The notes below the pieces were generated by a model that was not told the origin of the DNA, did not search any database, and saw only the letters and a program-made list of their open reading frames with translations. Positions 9,094-17,616 of a stretch of DNA of 64,000 nucleotides are shown piece after piece. Within the stretch, counting starts at the first letter, position 1, and each line of letters opens with the position of its first letter. The stretch comes from Aminobacter ciceronei (lineage in GTDB: Bacteria > Pseudomonadota > Alphaproteobacteria > Rhizobiales > Rhizobiaceae), in NCBI RefSeq assembly GCF_014138625.1, contig NZ_JACJHY010000012.1, positions 1 to 64,000 of the forward strand, in the 5' to 3' direction. The position numbers and the translations under genes were made by a program.

Positions 9094-11679
9094 TCAGCCG
9101 GAAGTCAGATCGTAGTGAGTCAGAGCCACGGTGAAGAAGACCCCGAAGACCATCCAAACCTTGTCCCAGCCGCTGAGCAGGGCGTTTCGAGCCAGATACT
9201 CGGGATTTCTTTCATTGATGCGATTGATCGCGACAACGAGTGGCAGCGGCGCGAGCGCGGAAATGGCCAAACCGCCGAATATCCTGAGACCATTCGCCCA
9301 GAATGCTTCGGGTGGCTCGATCGCAAAGGTGTAGACTTCACTGCCCAGCAGCAGCAATCCGGCTACTACGCCCAGCCCGGTTGCGACCTGCCGGGCGCCG
9401 AGGTCTCGGTTGACGCGGAGGAAAATCTGTACTGCGAAGAACGACAGAAAGACCCCGCGCAGAAACGACCAATAACGCGCGCCATATGCCAGGTTCTGCT
9501 GGCGGAACACGCGCCAGCCCCACAGCATGCCGTACAACCCTCCTGTCATCACCGTCATCACGACGAACTTCTGAGGCGAGATCGGCCAGTAAAGCTGGCC
9601 GGGCCGTGGTTTGAAGGTCCGCTGTTCGACCACACAGGTCGCAAGCACGGCCAACAGCCATGCGACAAATGTGATCGCCTGAAGTCCCGACATGCCCTCT
9701 TCTTCGTCGGGCTCCTCATGGGTGAAATCATAGAACCACCGTGTATTGTCGGTAATCTTGCCGACCGCCGCTACGTAGTCGCCCACGACTGACGCCGGCA
9801 CCTCAGATGCCAGCTTTTTCAGGTCCCAGTTGAGAGTGAACTCCGTTGGCGTGTTGCTCCATTCGATCCGCATGGTCATGTACGGCGTCATGACGTTCGG
9901 CGCCTCCGGCCCGGCGAACCGGGCCTTCAGGTTCTTGACCACCACGCTGTGGCGGCGAAACATCGGATTGCCAATCCATATCGGACCGACCCGGCCAATC
10001 ATTGCGGGCTTGGGAAAGCTGCCGTCGTCAAGATCGGCGCGGAGTGGAAACTTCTTGGCCAGGTCGTTCGCAGCTAGAGCCTCCGGAGACAGCTCATAGG
10101 CTTCCGACAAGGTGATCACATTGCGATCGCGATCATCCACCGGTTTCAACGCCGCCACGCTGCGAATACCAGGATATTGCTGGTCATAATATTTGAGGTA
10201 GCTGTCGGCGAACTCTTGAAGCGACTGGCCCGCCAGCTTGCGCCGCATCGCATCCGCGTCGGCGCCACGGTAGGTGCTGACCGTCCTCAGGGTCAGCGGA
10301 TCGCCGGCCTGCACAGGAAAACTGATCTCCTCGGCAACGGCAGTCGTCGGTTCGTGGGCCTCGGCTGCCTGCATCTTTTCCAGCTCGCCTCTCGAACTCG
10401 AGAGCGGCAGAACATAGCCGTAGTCGGGCTCGACGAGCCGGCCGCCGCGGCCCCCCTGGAGGTAATCAGTACCATCCAGCCAGAAGACGCGGGAGCCGAT
10501 TTCTGCGCGCACGATCGCGTGGTCGAATGCCCGCAACGCAGGCAGGAAGCTGGCCAGGCCATAACCGCCATCAAGGTCGGCGAGCGCAACCTCGGCCTTG
10601 ACCCCGAGATAGGTCAGAGCCGACGCAAGCAGCAGCGCCTTGTCCTTGCAGTCGCCAAAGCCGCTGGCGATCACGGTTGCAGGGTCACGCGGAAGGTATG
10701 ACCCGGCGCCCATCGAGAGGCTGATGTAGCGAACCTCGTCCTGAACGATGCGCAAGGCCTCGACCATGCGTTCCCGCGGATCGCTCTGGTGCGCAGCAAT
10801 TTCATCGAGCTTCGCCGCGAAGGCAGGAGGGAAGGTGTTGACCGGCTGATAGCTCGCGGCCACCGCATCAGCCACGTCTCGCCAGCTTGTGGTGGACGAT
10901 ATCTGGACATAACCCCAAGGCGCAAATGAAGCCGGCAGATTGTCTTCAACCTTGACCGGCTCCGGATTGACGATCTCCCAGAGGTAGCGCGTGTGCCCGG
11001 CAACATTCGATATCTTCGGCTTGACCGTGGTGCGCTCCTCCTTGAGCGTCAGCGGGCGCGACGTCGGCCAGATGATCTCGCGTCGCATCATGCCGATCGG
11101 CATCTCCCACTCGGTGGCAAAGCGATAGTAAAACAGATCTTCGCCGACGAGCTGTTTTCTGTCCGACGTGGTCGCATAGTCGATGGTGTCGCCGACGCGA
11201 ACGTCCCTGACATCGAGGCGCGCCGTCAGCCAACCATCAAAGACACCGCGCACCGAATCGCGCTCCTGTCGATAGATATCGAAGGTGGCCTCGGCCAGCC
11301 TGTCTTGCACGACACCGTCGCGGATGACCCGCAGATGGTTCAGTTTGATGCTATGCCGCGCCGGATCGAAGTTCAGGTTGATCGTCGCAGCCTGCTCGAG
11401 CCCCGGGCGGTCGACGACCTTGTAGACCTCGCGCTCATATTCAACATAACCGCCGGGGCGATACATCACCTGCCAATCCGAAAGCAGGCTGGAAATTCCG
11501 TTGCGGATCTGGTCGGCCCGGGTCGGGTCGGCAGTCGGAATATCGACTTCAGTTACCCAGCTTTCGGCAGGTCCCTTGCCAACGTCACTGCCAGCATTGG
11601 CAAGTCGAGGATGCAAGACCATCAGAAACAGAACAAGGCTGGCGAGGAGCCAGTCCCTTGCCGAAATACTGCAACCCAC
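9094..11679 (-). CDS. DUF3857 / transglutaminase-like membrane protein
   Basis: A large envelope protein of about 861 residues. The N-terminus has a hydrophobic signal-like segment (WLLASLVLFLMVL) ending in LANAG, then a DUF3857 beta domain. A transglutaminase-like domain follows with its triad visible: Cys in GFGDCKDKALLLASAL, His in FDHAIVRAEI and Asp in FWLDGTDYL. The last ~220 residues hold about six membrane segments, so the enzymatic part should face the periplasm from an inner-membrane anchor. Function is unknown; such proteins are proposed to process or crosslink peptides. The start is uncertain: the frame is open to a TTG at 11727, but that lies inside the preceding gene's terminator. 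I chose GTG 11679, just past the T-tract; ATG 11622 is a shorter alternative. Confidence 0.8.
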   Translation of the reverse strand: MGCSISARDWLLASLVLFLMVLHPRLANAGSDVGKGPAESWVTEVDIPTADPTRADQIRNGISSLLSDWQVMYRPGGYVEYEREVYKVVDRPGLEQAATINLNFDPARHSIKLNHLRVIRDGVVQDRLAEATFDIYRQERDSVRGVFDGWLTARLDVRDVRVGDTIDYATTSDRKQLVGEDLFYYRFATEWEMPIGMMRREIIWPTSRPLTLKEERTTVKPKISNVAGHTRYLWEIVNPEPVKVEDNLPASFAPWGYVQISSTTSWRDVADAVAASYQPVNTFPPAFAAKLDEIAAHQSDPRERMVEALRIVQDEVRYISLSMGAGSYLPRDPATVIASGFGDCKDKALLLASALTYLGVKAEVALADLDGGYGLASFLPALRAFDHAIVRAEIGSRVFWLDGTDYLQGGRGGRLVEPDYGYVLPLSSSRGELEKMQAAEAHEPTTAVAEEISFPVQAGDPLTLRTVSTYRGADADAMRRKLAGQSLQEFADSYLKYYDQQYPGIRSVAALKPVDDRDRNVITLSEAYELSPEALAANDLAKKFPLRADLDDGSFPKPAMIGRVGPIWIGNPMFRRHSVVVKNLKARFAGPEAPNVMTPYMTMRIEWSNTPTEFTLNWDLKKLASEVPASVVGDYVAAVGKITDNTRWFYDFTHEEPDEEEGMSGLQAITFVAWLLAVLATCVVEQRTFKPRPGQLYWPISPQKFVVMTVMTGGLYGMLWGWRVFRQQNLAYGARYWSFLRGVFLSFFAVQIFLRVNRDLGARQVATGLGVVAGLLLLGSEVYTFAIEPPEAFWANGLRIFGGLAISALAPLPLVVAINRINERNPEYLARNALLSGWDKVWMVFGVFFTVALTHYDLTSG

Positions 11680-11722
11680 AACCAAAACCCCGCCGAACAA
11701 CAACAGCGATGTTGTCGGCGGG
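11680..11722 (-). terminator. Rho-independent terminator of the M32 carboxypeptidase gene
   Basis: On the minus strand a 12-bp stem with one bulged base (CCCGCCGACAAC against GTTGTTCGGCGGG) is followed by TTTTGGTT. It lies about 50 bases after the carboxypeptidase stop and overlaps the longest possible reading of the next gene. Confidence 0.7.
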
Positions 11723-11772
11723 ATCAATCGGGAAGTAAAGGCCAGGCCTCGAAAGAAGACCTCGCGCTTTTG

Positions 11773-13257
11773 TTACCTGCCGTAGCGCTTCTTCAGATGT
11801 GCCGTGAAATGCGCCGCATTGAGCCTTTCGCCGGTGGCGCGTTCGAGCAGGTCGGGGGTCGACCAGCGCGAGGCCTGCGACCAGATCTTGTCGCGACGCC
11901 AGGCGTTGACCGTTTCGAAATGACCGCGTGCGATCTCGTCGTCGACCGAAGGATGTTCCCTGCTCAGCGCTGCCCACTGCTGCGCCGCCATCATCGCGCC
12001 CAGCGTGTAGGAGGGGAAGTAGCCGAAGGCAGCACTCGGCCAGTGCACGTCCTGCATCGGACCGTCGGCCGGATTGTCGATGGTCGACAGGCCGAGATAG
12101 TCGCGCATCCTGGCGTCCCAGGCCTCGGGCAGGTCGGCGACCGCAAGACGACCCGAAATCAATTCCTGCTCGAGCTCGTAACGCAGGATGACGTGCAACG
12201 GATAGGTGACCTCGTCGGCGTCGACGCGGATCAGTCCGCGCTCGACATGGTGCACATGCGGCAGGATCTCCTCCATCGACCAGCGCTCGCCGAGATGCTG
12301 CTCGACCAGCGGCAGCGCCCATTGCCAGAAGGCCGGGTTGCGGCCGAGCTGCTTTTCGACAAACAGGCTCTGGCTCTCGTGCACTGCCATGCCCCGCGCC
12401 TTGCCGAGCGGCCAGTGCGACCAGGCTTCCGGCAAATTCTGTTCGTAGAGCGCATGGCCGGTCTCATGCAGCACGCCCATCAGCGCCGACAGGAAATCGG
12501 AAGTCTTGTAGCGCGTGGTGATGCGCACGTCGGACGGCACGCCACCGCAGAACGGGTGGTGCGACACAGACAGGCTGCCGCGGGTCAGGTCGAAGCCGAC
12601 GGCGCCCATCATCGCCAGGCCAAGCTCGCGCTGGCGCTCGATGGCATAGACGCCCGACAGCGGCCGCTTCGGGCTTTTGGCCAGGCGCTCCTGCTGCACA
12701 GCCAGCGCCTCCGGCACGAAATCCCTGAGGAAGGCCTTGAGGTCGGTGAAAACGGGTGTGATGTCGGCAACGCGGTTCCCGGGGTCGTATTGCTCCATCA
12801 GCGCATCATAAGGATCGAGGCCGAGCGCTTCTGACCGCAGCGCCGCCTCCTCGCGCGCAATGGCGACGATGCCTTCAAGCGCCGGCTGGAAGCCGGCCCA
12901 GTCGTTCTTGGCCCTGAGGTCGCGCCACAGCTGTTCGCAACGCAGGCGGGCAGCGGTCTGGCGCTCGACGAATTCCGTCGGCAGGCAGGTCATGTTGGTG
13001 TACTGGCGGCGGAACTCACGCACGGCGAGGCGCTGATCGTCATTGAGCGCCTCGGTCTCGGCGGCAGCGATCCAGTCTGATATTTCGGGCGCGGTTGCCT
13101 GGCGGTGATGCATGCCGGCGAGCGCGGACAGCGCCTCGGCGCGCTTGGCGCCGCCGCCAACCGCCATATGGGTGGCTTCGTCGGCGCCGAGGATGGCGAG
13201 CGCATGTTCGAGCGCTTCGAGCTTGCGGCCGAGTTCGTCTAATCTTGCGAAGGACAT
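11773..13257 (-). CDS. Carboxypeptidase Taq, M32 metallopeptidase
   Basis: A 494-residue zinc carboxypeptidase of family M32. The zinc motif HETGH is at residues 264-268 inside VLHETGHALYEQNLP, and the M32 block HHPFCGGVPSDVRITTRY precedes it. The length is normal for the family. It should release C-terminal amino acids from peptides in the cytoplasm; no signal peptide is visible. The ATG has AGAGGAA upstream. It is followed by a good terminator, and the divergent DUF1304 gene starts about 140 bases upstream, so it is probably transcribed alone. Confidence 0.92.
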   Translation of the reverse strand: MSFARLDELGRKLEALEHALAILGADEATHMAVGGGAKRAEALSALAGMHHRQATAPEISDWIAAAETEALNDDQRLAVREFRRQYTNMTCLPTEFVERQTAARLRCEQLWRDLRAKNDWAGFQPALEGIVAIAREEAALRSEALGLDPYDALMEQYDPGNRVADITPVFTDLKAFLRDFVPEALAVQQERLAKSPKRPLSGVYAIERQRELGLAMMGAVGFDLTRGSLSVSHHPFCGGVPSDVRITTRYKTSDFLSALMGVLHETGHALYEQNLPEAWSHWPLGKARGMAVHESQSLFVEKQLGRNPAFWQWALPLVEQHLGERWSMEEILPHVHHVERGLIRVDADEVTYPLHVILRYELEQELISGRLAVADLPEAWDARMRDYLGLSTIDNPADGPMQDVHWPSAAFGYFPSYTLGAMMAAQQWAALSREHPSVDDEIARGHFETVNAWRRDKIWSQASRWSTPDLLERATGERLNAAHFTAHLKKRYGR

Positions 13258-13395
13258 GGCATTTCCTCTGTCTCAAAGTCGCGGCGAGAGGATACCAATC
13301 CGTGCGCCTTCGCAAGACCGTTCGGCTGGTCCACCACTTGCCGGAACGGCAGCCGGCATGCTCAACTTGTGCAACTGAGGTCGAAGGGGGCGACT

Positions 13396-13749
13396 ATGGT
13401 CGCAAACATACTGGTCGGGCTCGTCGCCCTGATCCATCTCTACATCGTCTGTCTCGAAATGGTGCTGTGGGACACGCCGCGCGGCCACAAGGCGTTCGGC
13501 CTCAAGCCGGACTTCGCCACGGCGTCGAAAGTGCTGGCGGCCAACCAGGGGCTCTACAACGGCTTCCTCGTCGCCGGCCTGATCTGGGGCCTGTGGCTCG
13601 GCGAAGCGGGTTTCCAGGTCAAGGTCTTCTTCCTGCTCTGCGTCGCCATCGCCGGGCTCTACGGTGCGGCGACCGTCAGCCGCAAGATCCTCTACATCCA
13701 GACCGTGCCGGCAGCATTGGCACTGGCGGCACTCTGGCTCGGCTGGTAG
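13396..13749 (+). CDS. DUF1304 family small membrane protein
   Basis: A 117-residue integral membrane protein with about four hydrophobic segments. It starts MVANILVGLVALIHLYIVCLEM and contains the family block NQGLYNGFLVAGLIWGL, which I recognise as DUF1304. Biochemical role is unknown. The ATG at 13396 is preferred over an upstream start because GAAGGGGG lies just before it. It is divergent from the M32 carboxypeptidase and convergent with the broken gene at 13806-14221. Confidence 0.85.
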   Translation: MVANILVGLVALIHLYIVCLEMVLWDTPRGHKAFGLKPDFATASKVLAANQGLYNGFLVAGLIWGLWLGEAGFQVKVFFLLCVAIAGLYGAATVSRKILYIQTVPAALALAALWLGW

Positions 13750-13752
13750 CTC

Positions 13753-13794
13753 AAAACCCAGTCACCCCCGGGGAGCGATCCGGGGGGACTGGGT
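13753..13794 (-). terminator. Terminator of the frameshifted small secreted-protein gene
   Basis: Long stem (ACCCAGTC and GACTGGGT plus an inner CCCCCGG/CCGGGGG) with a T-run only on the minus strand. It therefore serves the minus-strand gene ending at 13806 rather than DUF1304. Confidence 0.6.
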
Positions 13795-13805
13795 ACTCGC
13801 TTCTC

Positions 13806-14221
13806 CTAGCGGAGAGCGGCGTCGTGGTCGAGCTGCAGGCCGAGATCGTTGACCTCCGCCATCAGTTGGTCGTACGCGCCAGCAGGAATGTTGCCGCCGT
13901 CACGGGCCGAATCACGGACAGCGGTCCTGCGGATCCTCGCCTCTTCGCCGCGCAGACTGCGAAGCTCGGCCGGGGTGATCAGCCTTGCCTTGCTGTCGCT
14001 CATGATGCGGGCATCGTCAGCCTGGAGATCCTCAAGGATGGCGCGCAACTGGCCGCCGGTCGCATAACCGTCGGACAGTGCACCGGCGCGTCCGGCTTAT
14101 CGCCGCCGCTGGGGCTGTTCTGGAACGAAAACTCGCGCATCGTTCCGTGATGCTCCTTGGCGAAAGCCGTCGCCAGGGGCGTTGAAGCAAGGATTGCGGC
14201 AAGCGCCGCCTTGAATGCCAT
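13806..14221 (-). pseudogene. Small secreted protein interrupted by a frameshift
   Basis: Two frames on this strand together make one sensible protein of about 138 residues. The 5' frame encodes a signal peptide (MAFKAALAAILASTPLATAFA) followed by KEHHGTMREFSFQNSPSGG. The 3' frame continues as LSDGYATGGQLRAILEDLQA and runs to LQLDHDAALR. The 3' frame has a stop at 14097-14099 just before this point, and the 5' frame becomes non-sensical after DKPDA, so a one-base indel around 14085-14100 separates them. I do not recognise a named family; the second half is a charged helical segment. Either a real frameshift or a base-calling error would explain this. Its own terminator lies at 13753-13794. 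Confidence 0.6.
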
Positions 14222-14499
14222 AGAGCGCGTTTTTGCGACTTGCGGACCCGCCGGACGCGACAGGACGCCACGTCAATAGCAGGCCGTCTGGAACCGTCGT
14301 GTCACGGTGGGAGGTCATCGCCGGCGGTTCCCGGACCGCCAGCGAAAACTAGGCGCGTCACCGCCAGAAACCTAGTTAAGAAAAGATGATCTTGGCCGCC
14401 ACATTCGGCCTCGGCCTGCCGCAACTCCACCCCCGATGGGGCGGGCCTGTTCACACACGAAATCTTGAGAACGGCCTCACCTGAGTCCGGTGCTGCGGG

Positions 14500-15531
14500 C
14501 TAGCGCTCGGTCAGCTTTAGCTCGATGCGGCGGTTCCTGGAGCGCGCCTCGTCGGTGCCGCTGTCGTCGAGCGGCTGGAATTCGCCAAAGCCGGCGGCGA
14601 CGAGGCGATTGGCCGGAACGCCGTTCTCGATCAGAAACTTGACCACCGAGGTCGAGCGCGCCGAGGAAAGCTCCCAATTGTCGCGATAGCGTCCGGTGCC
14701 TGACAACGGAATGTTGTCGGTGTGACCGTCGACGCGCAGCACCCAGTTAATTTCCGGCGGAATTTCCTTCTGCAGCTCGATGATGGCGTCGGCGAGCTTC
14801 TTCATCTCGCCACGGCCGGCCTCGTTGATCTGTTCTGATCCGGTCGGGAACAGCACTTCCGACTGGAACACGAAACGGTCGCCAACGATGCGGATGTTCT
14901 CGCGGTCGGACAGGATCTCGCGCAGGCGGCCGAAGAAGTCGGAGCGGTAGCGGTTGAGCTCCTGCACACGCTGGGCCAGGGCCACGTTCAGCCGGCGGCC
15001 GAGGTCGGCAATCTTGGTGTTGGATTCCTTGTCGCGCGCCTCGGACGCGTTGAGCGCCTCTTCGAGGGCGCCGATCTGGCGGCGCAGCGCCGAAATCTGC
15101 TGGTTGAGCAGCTCGACCTGGCTCAGCGCGCGCTGGCTGACCTGGCGTTCGCTCTCCAGTTCGCCCGACAGCGTGCCGATACGGGCATTGGCCTCGGCGC
15201 CGGCGCCGGCGCCCTGGGACAGCAGCTGTTCAAGGCGGCTCTTTTCGCTTTCGGCCGCATTGAGCGAGGCCTGCAGATTGGCGAGCGCATCTTCGGCGTC
15301 CTGCGAGCTGGATTTTTCGAGCGCCAGAAGCTGGGTCAGCTCGTTGATCTGCGAGTTGAGCCTGGTCAGTACCTCGTCCTTGCCGGAGATTTCGCGGCTG
15401 AGCAGGAACTGCGCCAGAACGAAGACCGAGAGCAGGAACATGATGGCCAGAAGCAGCGTCGACAAAGCGTCGACAAAGCCCGGCCAATAGTCGATCCGGC
15501 GGTCGCCGCGCCGCCCGCGCGCCAATGCCAC
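14500..15531 (-). CDS. MotB/OmpA-like peptidoglycan-binding protein with coiled coil
   Basis: A 343-residue inner-membrane protein paired with the ExbB-like gene before it. A short cytoplasmic N-terminus leads to a single membrane helix that starts with Asp21 (GFVDALSTLLLAIMFLLSVF), the position of the proton-carrying aspartate in MotB, ExbD and TolR. Residues ~50-200 form a long heptad-rich periplasmic coiled coil, and the last ~120 form an OmpA-type peptidoglycan-binding domain with VDGHTDNIPLSG and SRNRRIELKL. The start is GTG at 15531, one base after the stop of the partner gene, with GAAGGAAGGGG upstream, so the two are translationally coupled. It is probably the stator partner of a proton-driven envelope complex whose process is unknown. 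Confidence 0.85.
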   Translation of the reverse strand: MALARGRRGDRRIDYWPGFVDALSTLLLAIMFLLSVFVLAQFLLSREISGKDEVLTRLNSQINELTQLLALEKSSSQDAEDALANLQASLNAAESEKSRLEQLLSQGAGAGAEANARIGTLSGELESERQVSQRALSQVELLNQQISALRRQIGALEEALNASEARDKESNTKIADLGRRLNVALAQRVQELNRYRSDFFGRLREILSDRENIRIVGDRFVFQSEVLFPTGSEQINEAGRGEMKKLADAIIELQKEIPPEINWVLRVDGHTDNIPLSGTGRYRDNWELSSARSTSVVKFLIENGVPANRLVAAGFGEFQPLDDSGTDEARSRNRRIELKLTER

Positions 15532-15532
15532 C

Positions 15533-16552
15533 TTAGTGCACCCCTTCCTTCTTCAGGGCGTCAGCGATCTTTTCGAGCGTGTTGCGCATCGCCTTCTGTT
15601 CATCCGACTGCGCCTCGACCCAGTCGCGCATGATTTGCTGTTCGCTGCGCATGTTCTTGACCAGGCCGGAGATGCCATCGGCGAGATTGGCCATGGCGGC
15701 GGCGACACGCGGGTTCGAGCCGCCTTGCTCCTGCATGTTGCGCAGGCGCTCGCTGAGCACGCGGAGTTCGTCGGCCGAACCGTTCTTGGCGTCGGCGACG
15801 ACCATGTCGGAGGACAGATCGGTGACCGACGACAGCCAGTTTTCCAGTTCGGTGTAGAAACGCGTCTGGGCACGTCCGGCCTGGAGGTCGAGAAAGCCGA
15901 GCACCAGCGAGCCGGACAGACCGAACAGCGACGACGAGAACGCCGTGCCCATGCCTTGCAGCGGTGCCGCGAGGCCGGCCTTCAGTGCTTCGAGCACAGC
16001 CGAGGCATCACCCGAACCGGGATCAAGCGACTGGATGGTCTCGCCGATCGAGCCGATGGTGCCGAGCAGGCCCCAGAAGGTGCCGAGCAGGCCAAGGAAG
16101 ACGAGCAGGCCGACGAGGTAGCGCGAGACGTCGCGGCTTTCGTCGAGGCGCGTCGCGATGGAATCGAGCATCGTGCGCATCGAGCTGGTCGAGAATGCCA
16201 TTGATGCGGAACGCCCGAGCATCGCCTTCATCGGCGCCAGCAGCACCGGTTCGGTGGCTTCGGAGCCGGCGCGGAAGGAATTGACCCAGCGCACCTCGCG
16301 GAACAGCCGGCCGACCTGGACGAAGGCCAGCCCGATGCCGACGACGAGCACGCCGAGGATCAGACCGTTGAGGCCGGGATTTGTGCCGAAAGCGCTGGAG
16401 ATCTGCCGCGTCAGAATCGCGGCGATGAAGGCGACGATTGCCAGGAAGATGATCATCGTCAGCAGGAACACCTGCGGAGAGGACAGGCGGTGCGGGTCGT
16501 AGCTCAGCACATCGGAGCCTTTACCCACCCCGAGAGATTTCAACAATGCCAT
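15533..16552 (-). CDS. MotA/TolQ/ExbB-family proton channel protein
   Basis: A 339-residue membrane protein with about four hydrophobic segments. The two channel-lining motifs of the MotA/TolQ/ExbB family are visible: GLLGTFWGLLGTIGSI near residue 155 and GMGTAFSSSLFGLSGSLVLG near residue 200. After the last membrane segment a helical cytoplasmic tail of ~130 residues runs to the end, longer than in TolQ (compare the 236-residue TolQ at 34073). With the MotB/OmpA-like gene one base downstream it should form a proton-motive-force-driven unit anchored to peptidoglycan. It is clearly distinct from the TolQR set in this window. The architecture recalls the ZorA/ZorB pair of Zorya defence, but no ZorC or ZorD lies nearby. 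Confidence 0.85.
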   Translation of the reverse strand: MALLKSLGVGKGSDVLSYDPHRLSSPQVFLLTMIIFLAIVAFIAAILTRQISSAFGTNPGLNGLILGVLVVGIGLAFVQVGRLFREVRWVNSFRAGSEATEPVLLAPMKAMLGRSASMAFSTSSMRTMLDSIATRLDESRDVSRYLVGLLVFLGLLGTFWGLLGTIGSIGETIQSLDPGSGDASAVLEALKAGLAAPLQGMGTAFSSSLFGLSGSLVLGFLDLQAGRAQTRFYTELENWLSSVTDLSSDMVVADAKNGSADELRVLSERLRNMQEQGGSNPRVAAAMANLADGISGLVKNMRSEQQIMRDWVEAQSDEQKAMRNTLEKIADALKKEGVH

Positions 16553-16751
16553 CGGCGCCCCGGTTCCGGTTTCCTGCGATCGGAGCCCCGCCTATCCATA
16601 CGGATGCGCCCGGGCTGCTCCATCGCCGTAAAGTCTATGCACCGAGCTTTTCATGAGTTTCGGCGCGTTACGTTAGTGGACTACGACTGTAAGCGGAAAT
16701 GTGACGAAAATGAAAGACGCTTGCGCGCGCTGAGCTGGGACCGGCCGTCGG

Positions 16752-17441
16752 TCAAAGCCGCGCCACGACCAGAAGGTCCATCATTGCGGCCAGATGCAGG
16801 CCAGCGCCGGTGACAACGAAGCCATGCCAGACCGCGCTCTGGAAGCGCAGCCGCTGCCACGCGTAGAAGAAGACGCCGCAGGAATAGACCATGCCGCCGG
16901 CAAACAGCAGCCACAACGTCGCCGCCGGCAAGGTGGCGATCAGCGGCTGCAGGATGACGATGCCGCTCCAGCCCATGGCAAGGTAGAAGGCGATCGCCAG
17001 CCGGTCGAGCCGGCCGGGCAGGAACAGCTTGATCGCCATGCCGGCTGCCGCCGCCGACCAGACGATGCCGGCCATCCAGCCTGCCGTGACGCGATCGTCG
17101 AGCTGGACAAGGAACGGCGTGTAGGTGGCGGCGATCAAAAGGTAGATGCCGGCATGGTCGAAGCGGCGCAGCACCCACTTGGCCGGCGATACCGGCCACA
17201 GATTGTAGGCACATGACACCGACAGCACGGTAAGCAGGGCGACGACGAAGACGATCGCGGCGAGATATTCGCCCGTGGCCGTAAAGAATGCGGAGACGGA
17301 GAGCAGCACAGCACCGGCGGCGACGGCGAGCACGATGCCGACCGCATGGACCACGCCGTCGGCGATCAGCTCGGCGCGCGAATGACTGTAGCGCCCGACG
17401 AAGGGCACAGCTGTGTCAGGCTTGCGCTGCGTGTCCGACAT
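16752..17441 (-). CDS. Hemolysin III family (PAQR-type) membrane protein
   Basis: A 229-residue protein with seven hydrophobic segments. It shows the family hallmarks: an early SRAELIADGVVHAVG, CAYNLWP then RRFDHAGIYLLIAATYTPF, and a C-terminal VWHGFVVTGAGLHLAAMMD. The conserved Asp-His and His residues are those proposed to bind zinc in the PAQR/hemolysin III superfamily. Despite the name, haemolytic activity is not implied; bacterial members have been linked to membrane lipid or fluidity functions. It appears monocistronic, with an intergenic palindromic repeat behind its start. Confidence 0.88.
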   Translation of the reverse strand: MSDTQRKPDTAVPFVGRYSHSRAELIADGVVHAVGIVLAVAAGAVLLSVSAFFTATGEYLAAIVFVVALLTVLSVSCAYNLWPVSPAKWVLRRFDHAGIYLLIAATYTPFLVQLDDRVTAGWMAGIVWSAAAAGMAIKLFLPGRLDRLAIAFYLAMGWSGIVILQPLIATLPAATLWLLFAGGMVYSCGVFFYAWQRLRFQSAVWHGFVVTGAGLHLAAMMDLLVVARL

Positions 17442-17463
17442 GGTCCGTCCCTGCGCCCTTCAT

Positions 17464-17567
17464 GGTGCATGACCTCGAAAATCGGTACCGATTTCGGAAA
17501 GGATCATGCACCGCTCAAACGTTCTACAGCGTCCTTGGCGCGTCCACATGGACGCGCGGCACTGTAG
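17464..17567. repeat. Interspersed palindromic element upstream of hemolysin III
   Basis: Two nested palindromes. The first has arms GGTGCATGA (17464-17472) and TCATGCACC (17504-17512) around the near-palindrome CGAAAATCGGTACCGATTTCG. The second has arms CTACAG/CTGTAG (17524-17529, 17562-17567) around the stem GCGCGTCC-ACAT-GGACGCGC. From memory, elements of this design recur between genes in Mesorhizobium-type genomes. A degraded relative is visible near 37690-37790. Confidence 0.6.
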
Positions 17568-17616
17568 ATATGGGCAGGCGTAATTGACGATGGCAAGAAA
17601 CCGGCGACGCGGCGGA

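Noticed and set aside
7065-9134. Long plus-strand frame across the FAD dehydrogenase
   Set aside because: It is the mirror of a coding gene in high-GC DNA; the protein is low complexity.
10993-12834. Long plus-strand frame over the DUF3857 and M32 genes
   Set aside because: Both real genes have complete catalytic motifs on the other strand.
14500-17441. Zorya anti-phage system
   Set aside because: The channel pair has the right shape but no ZorC/ZorD or ZorE gene is near; the neighbours are housekeeping or unrelated.
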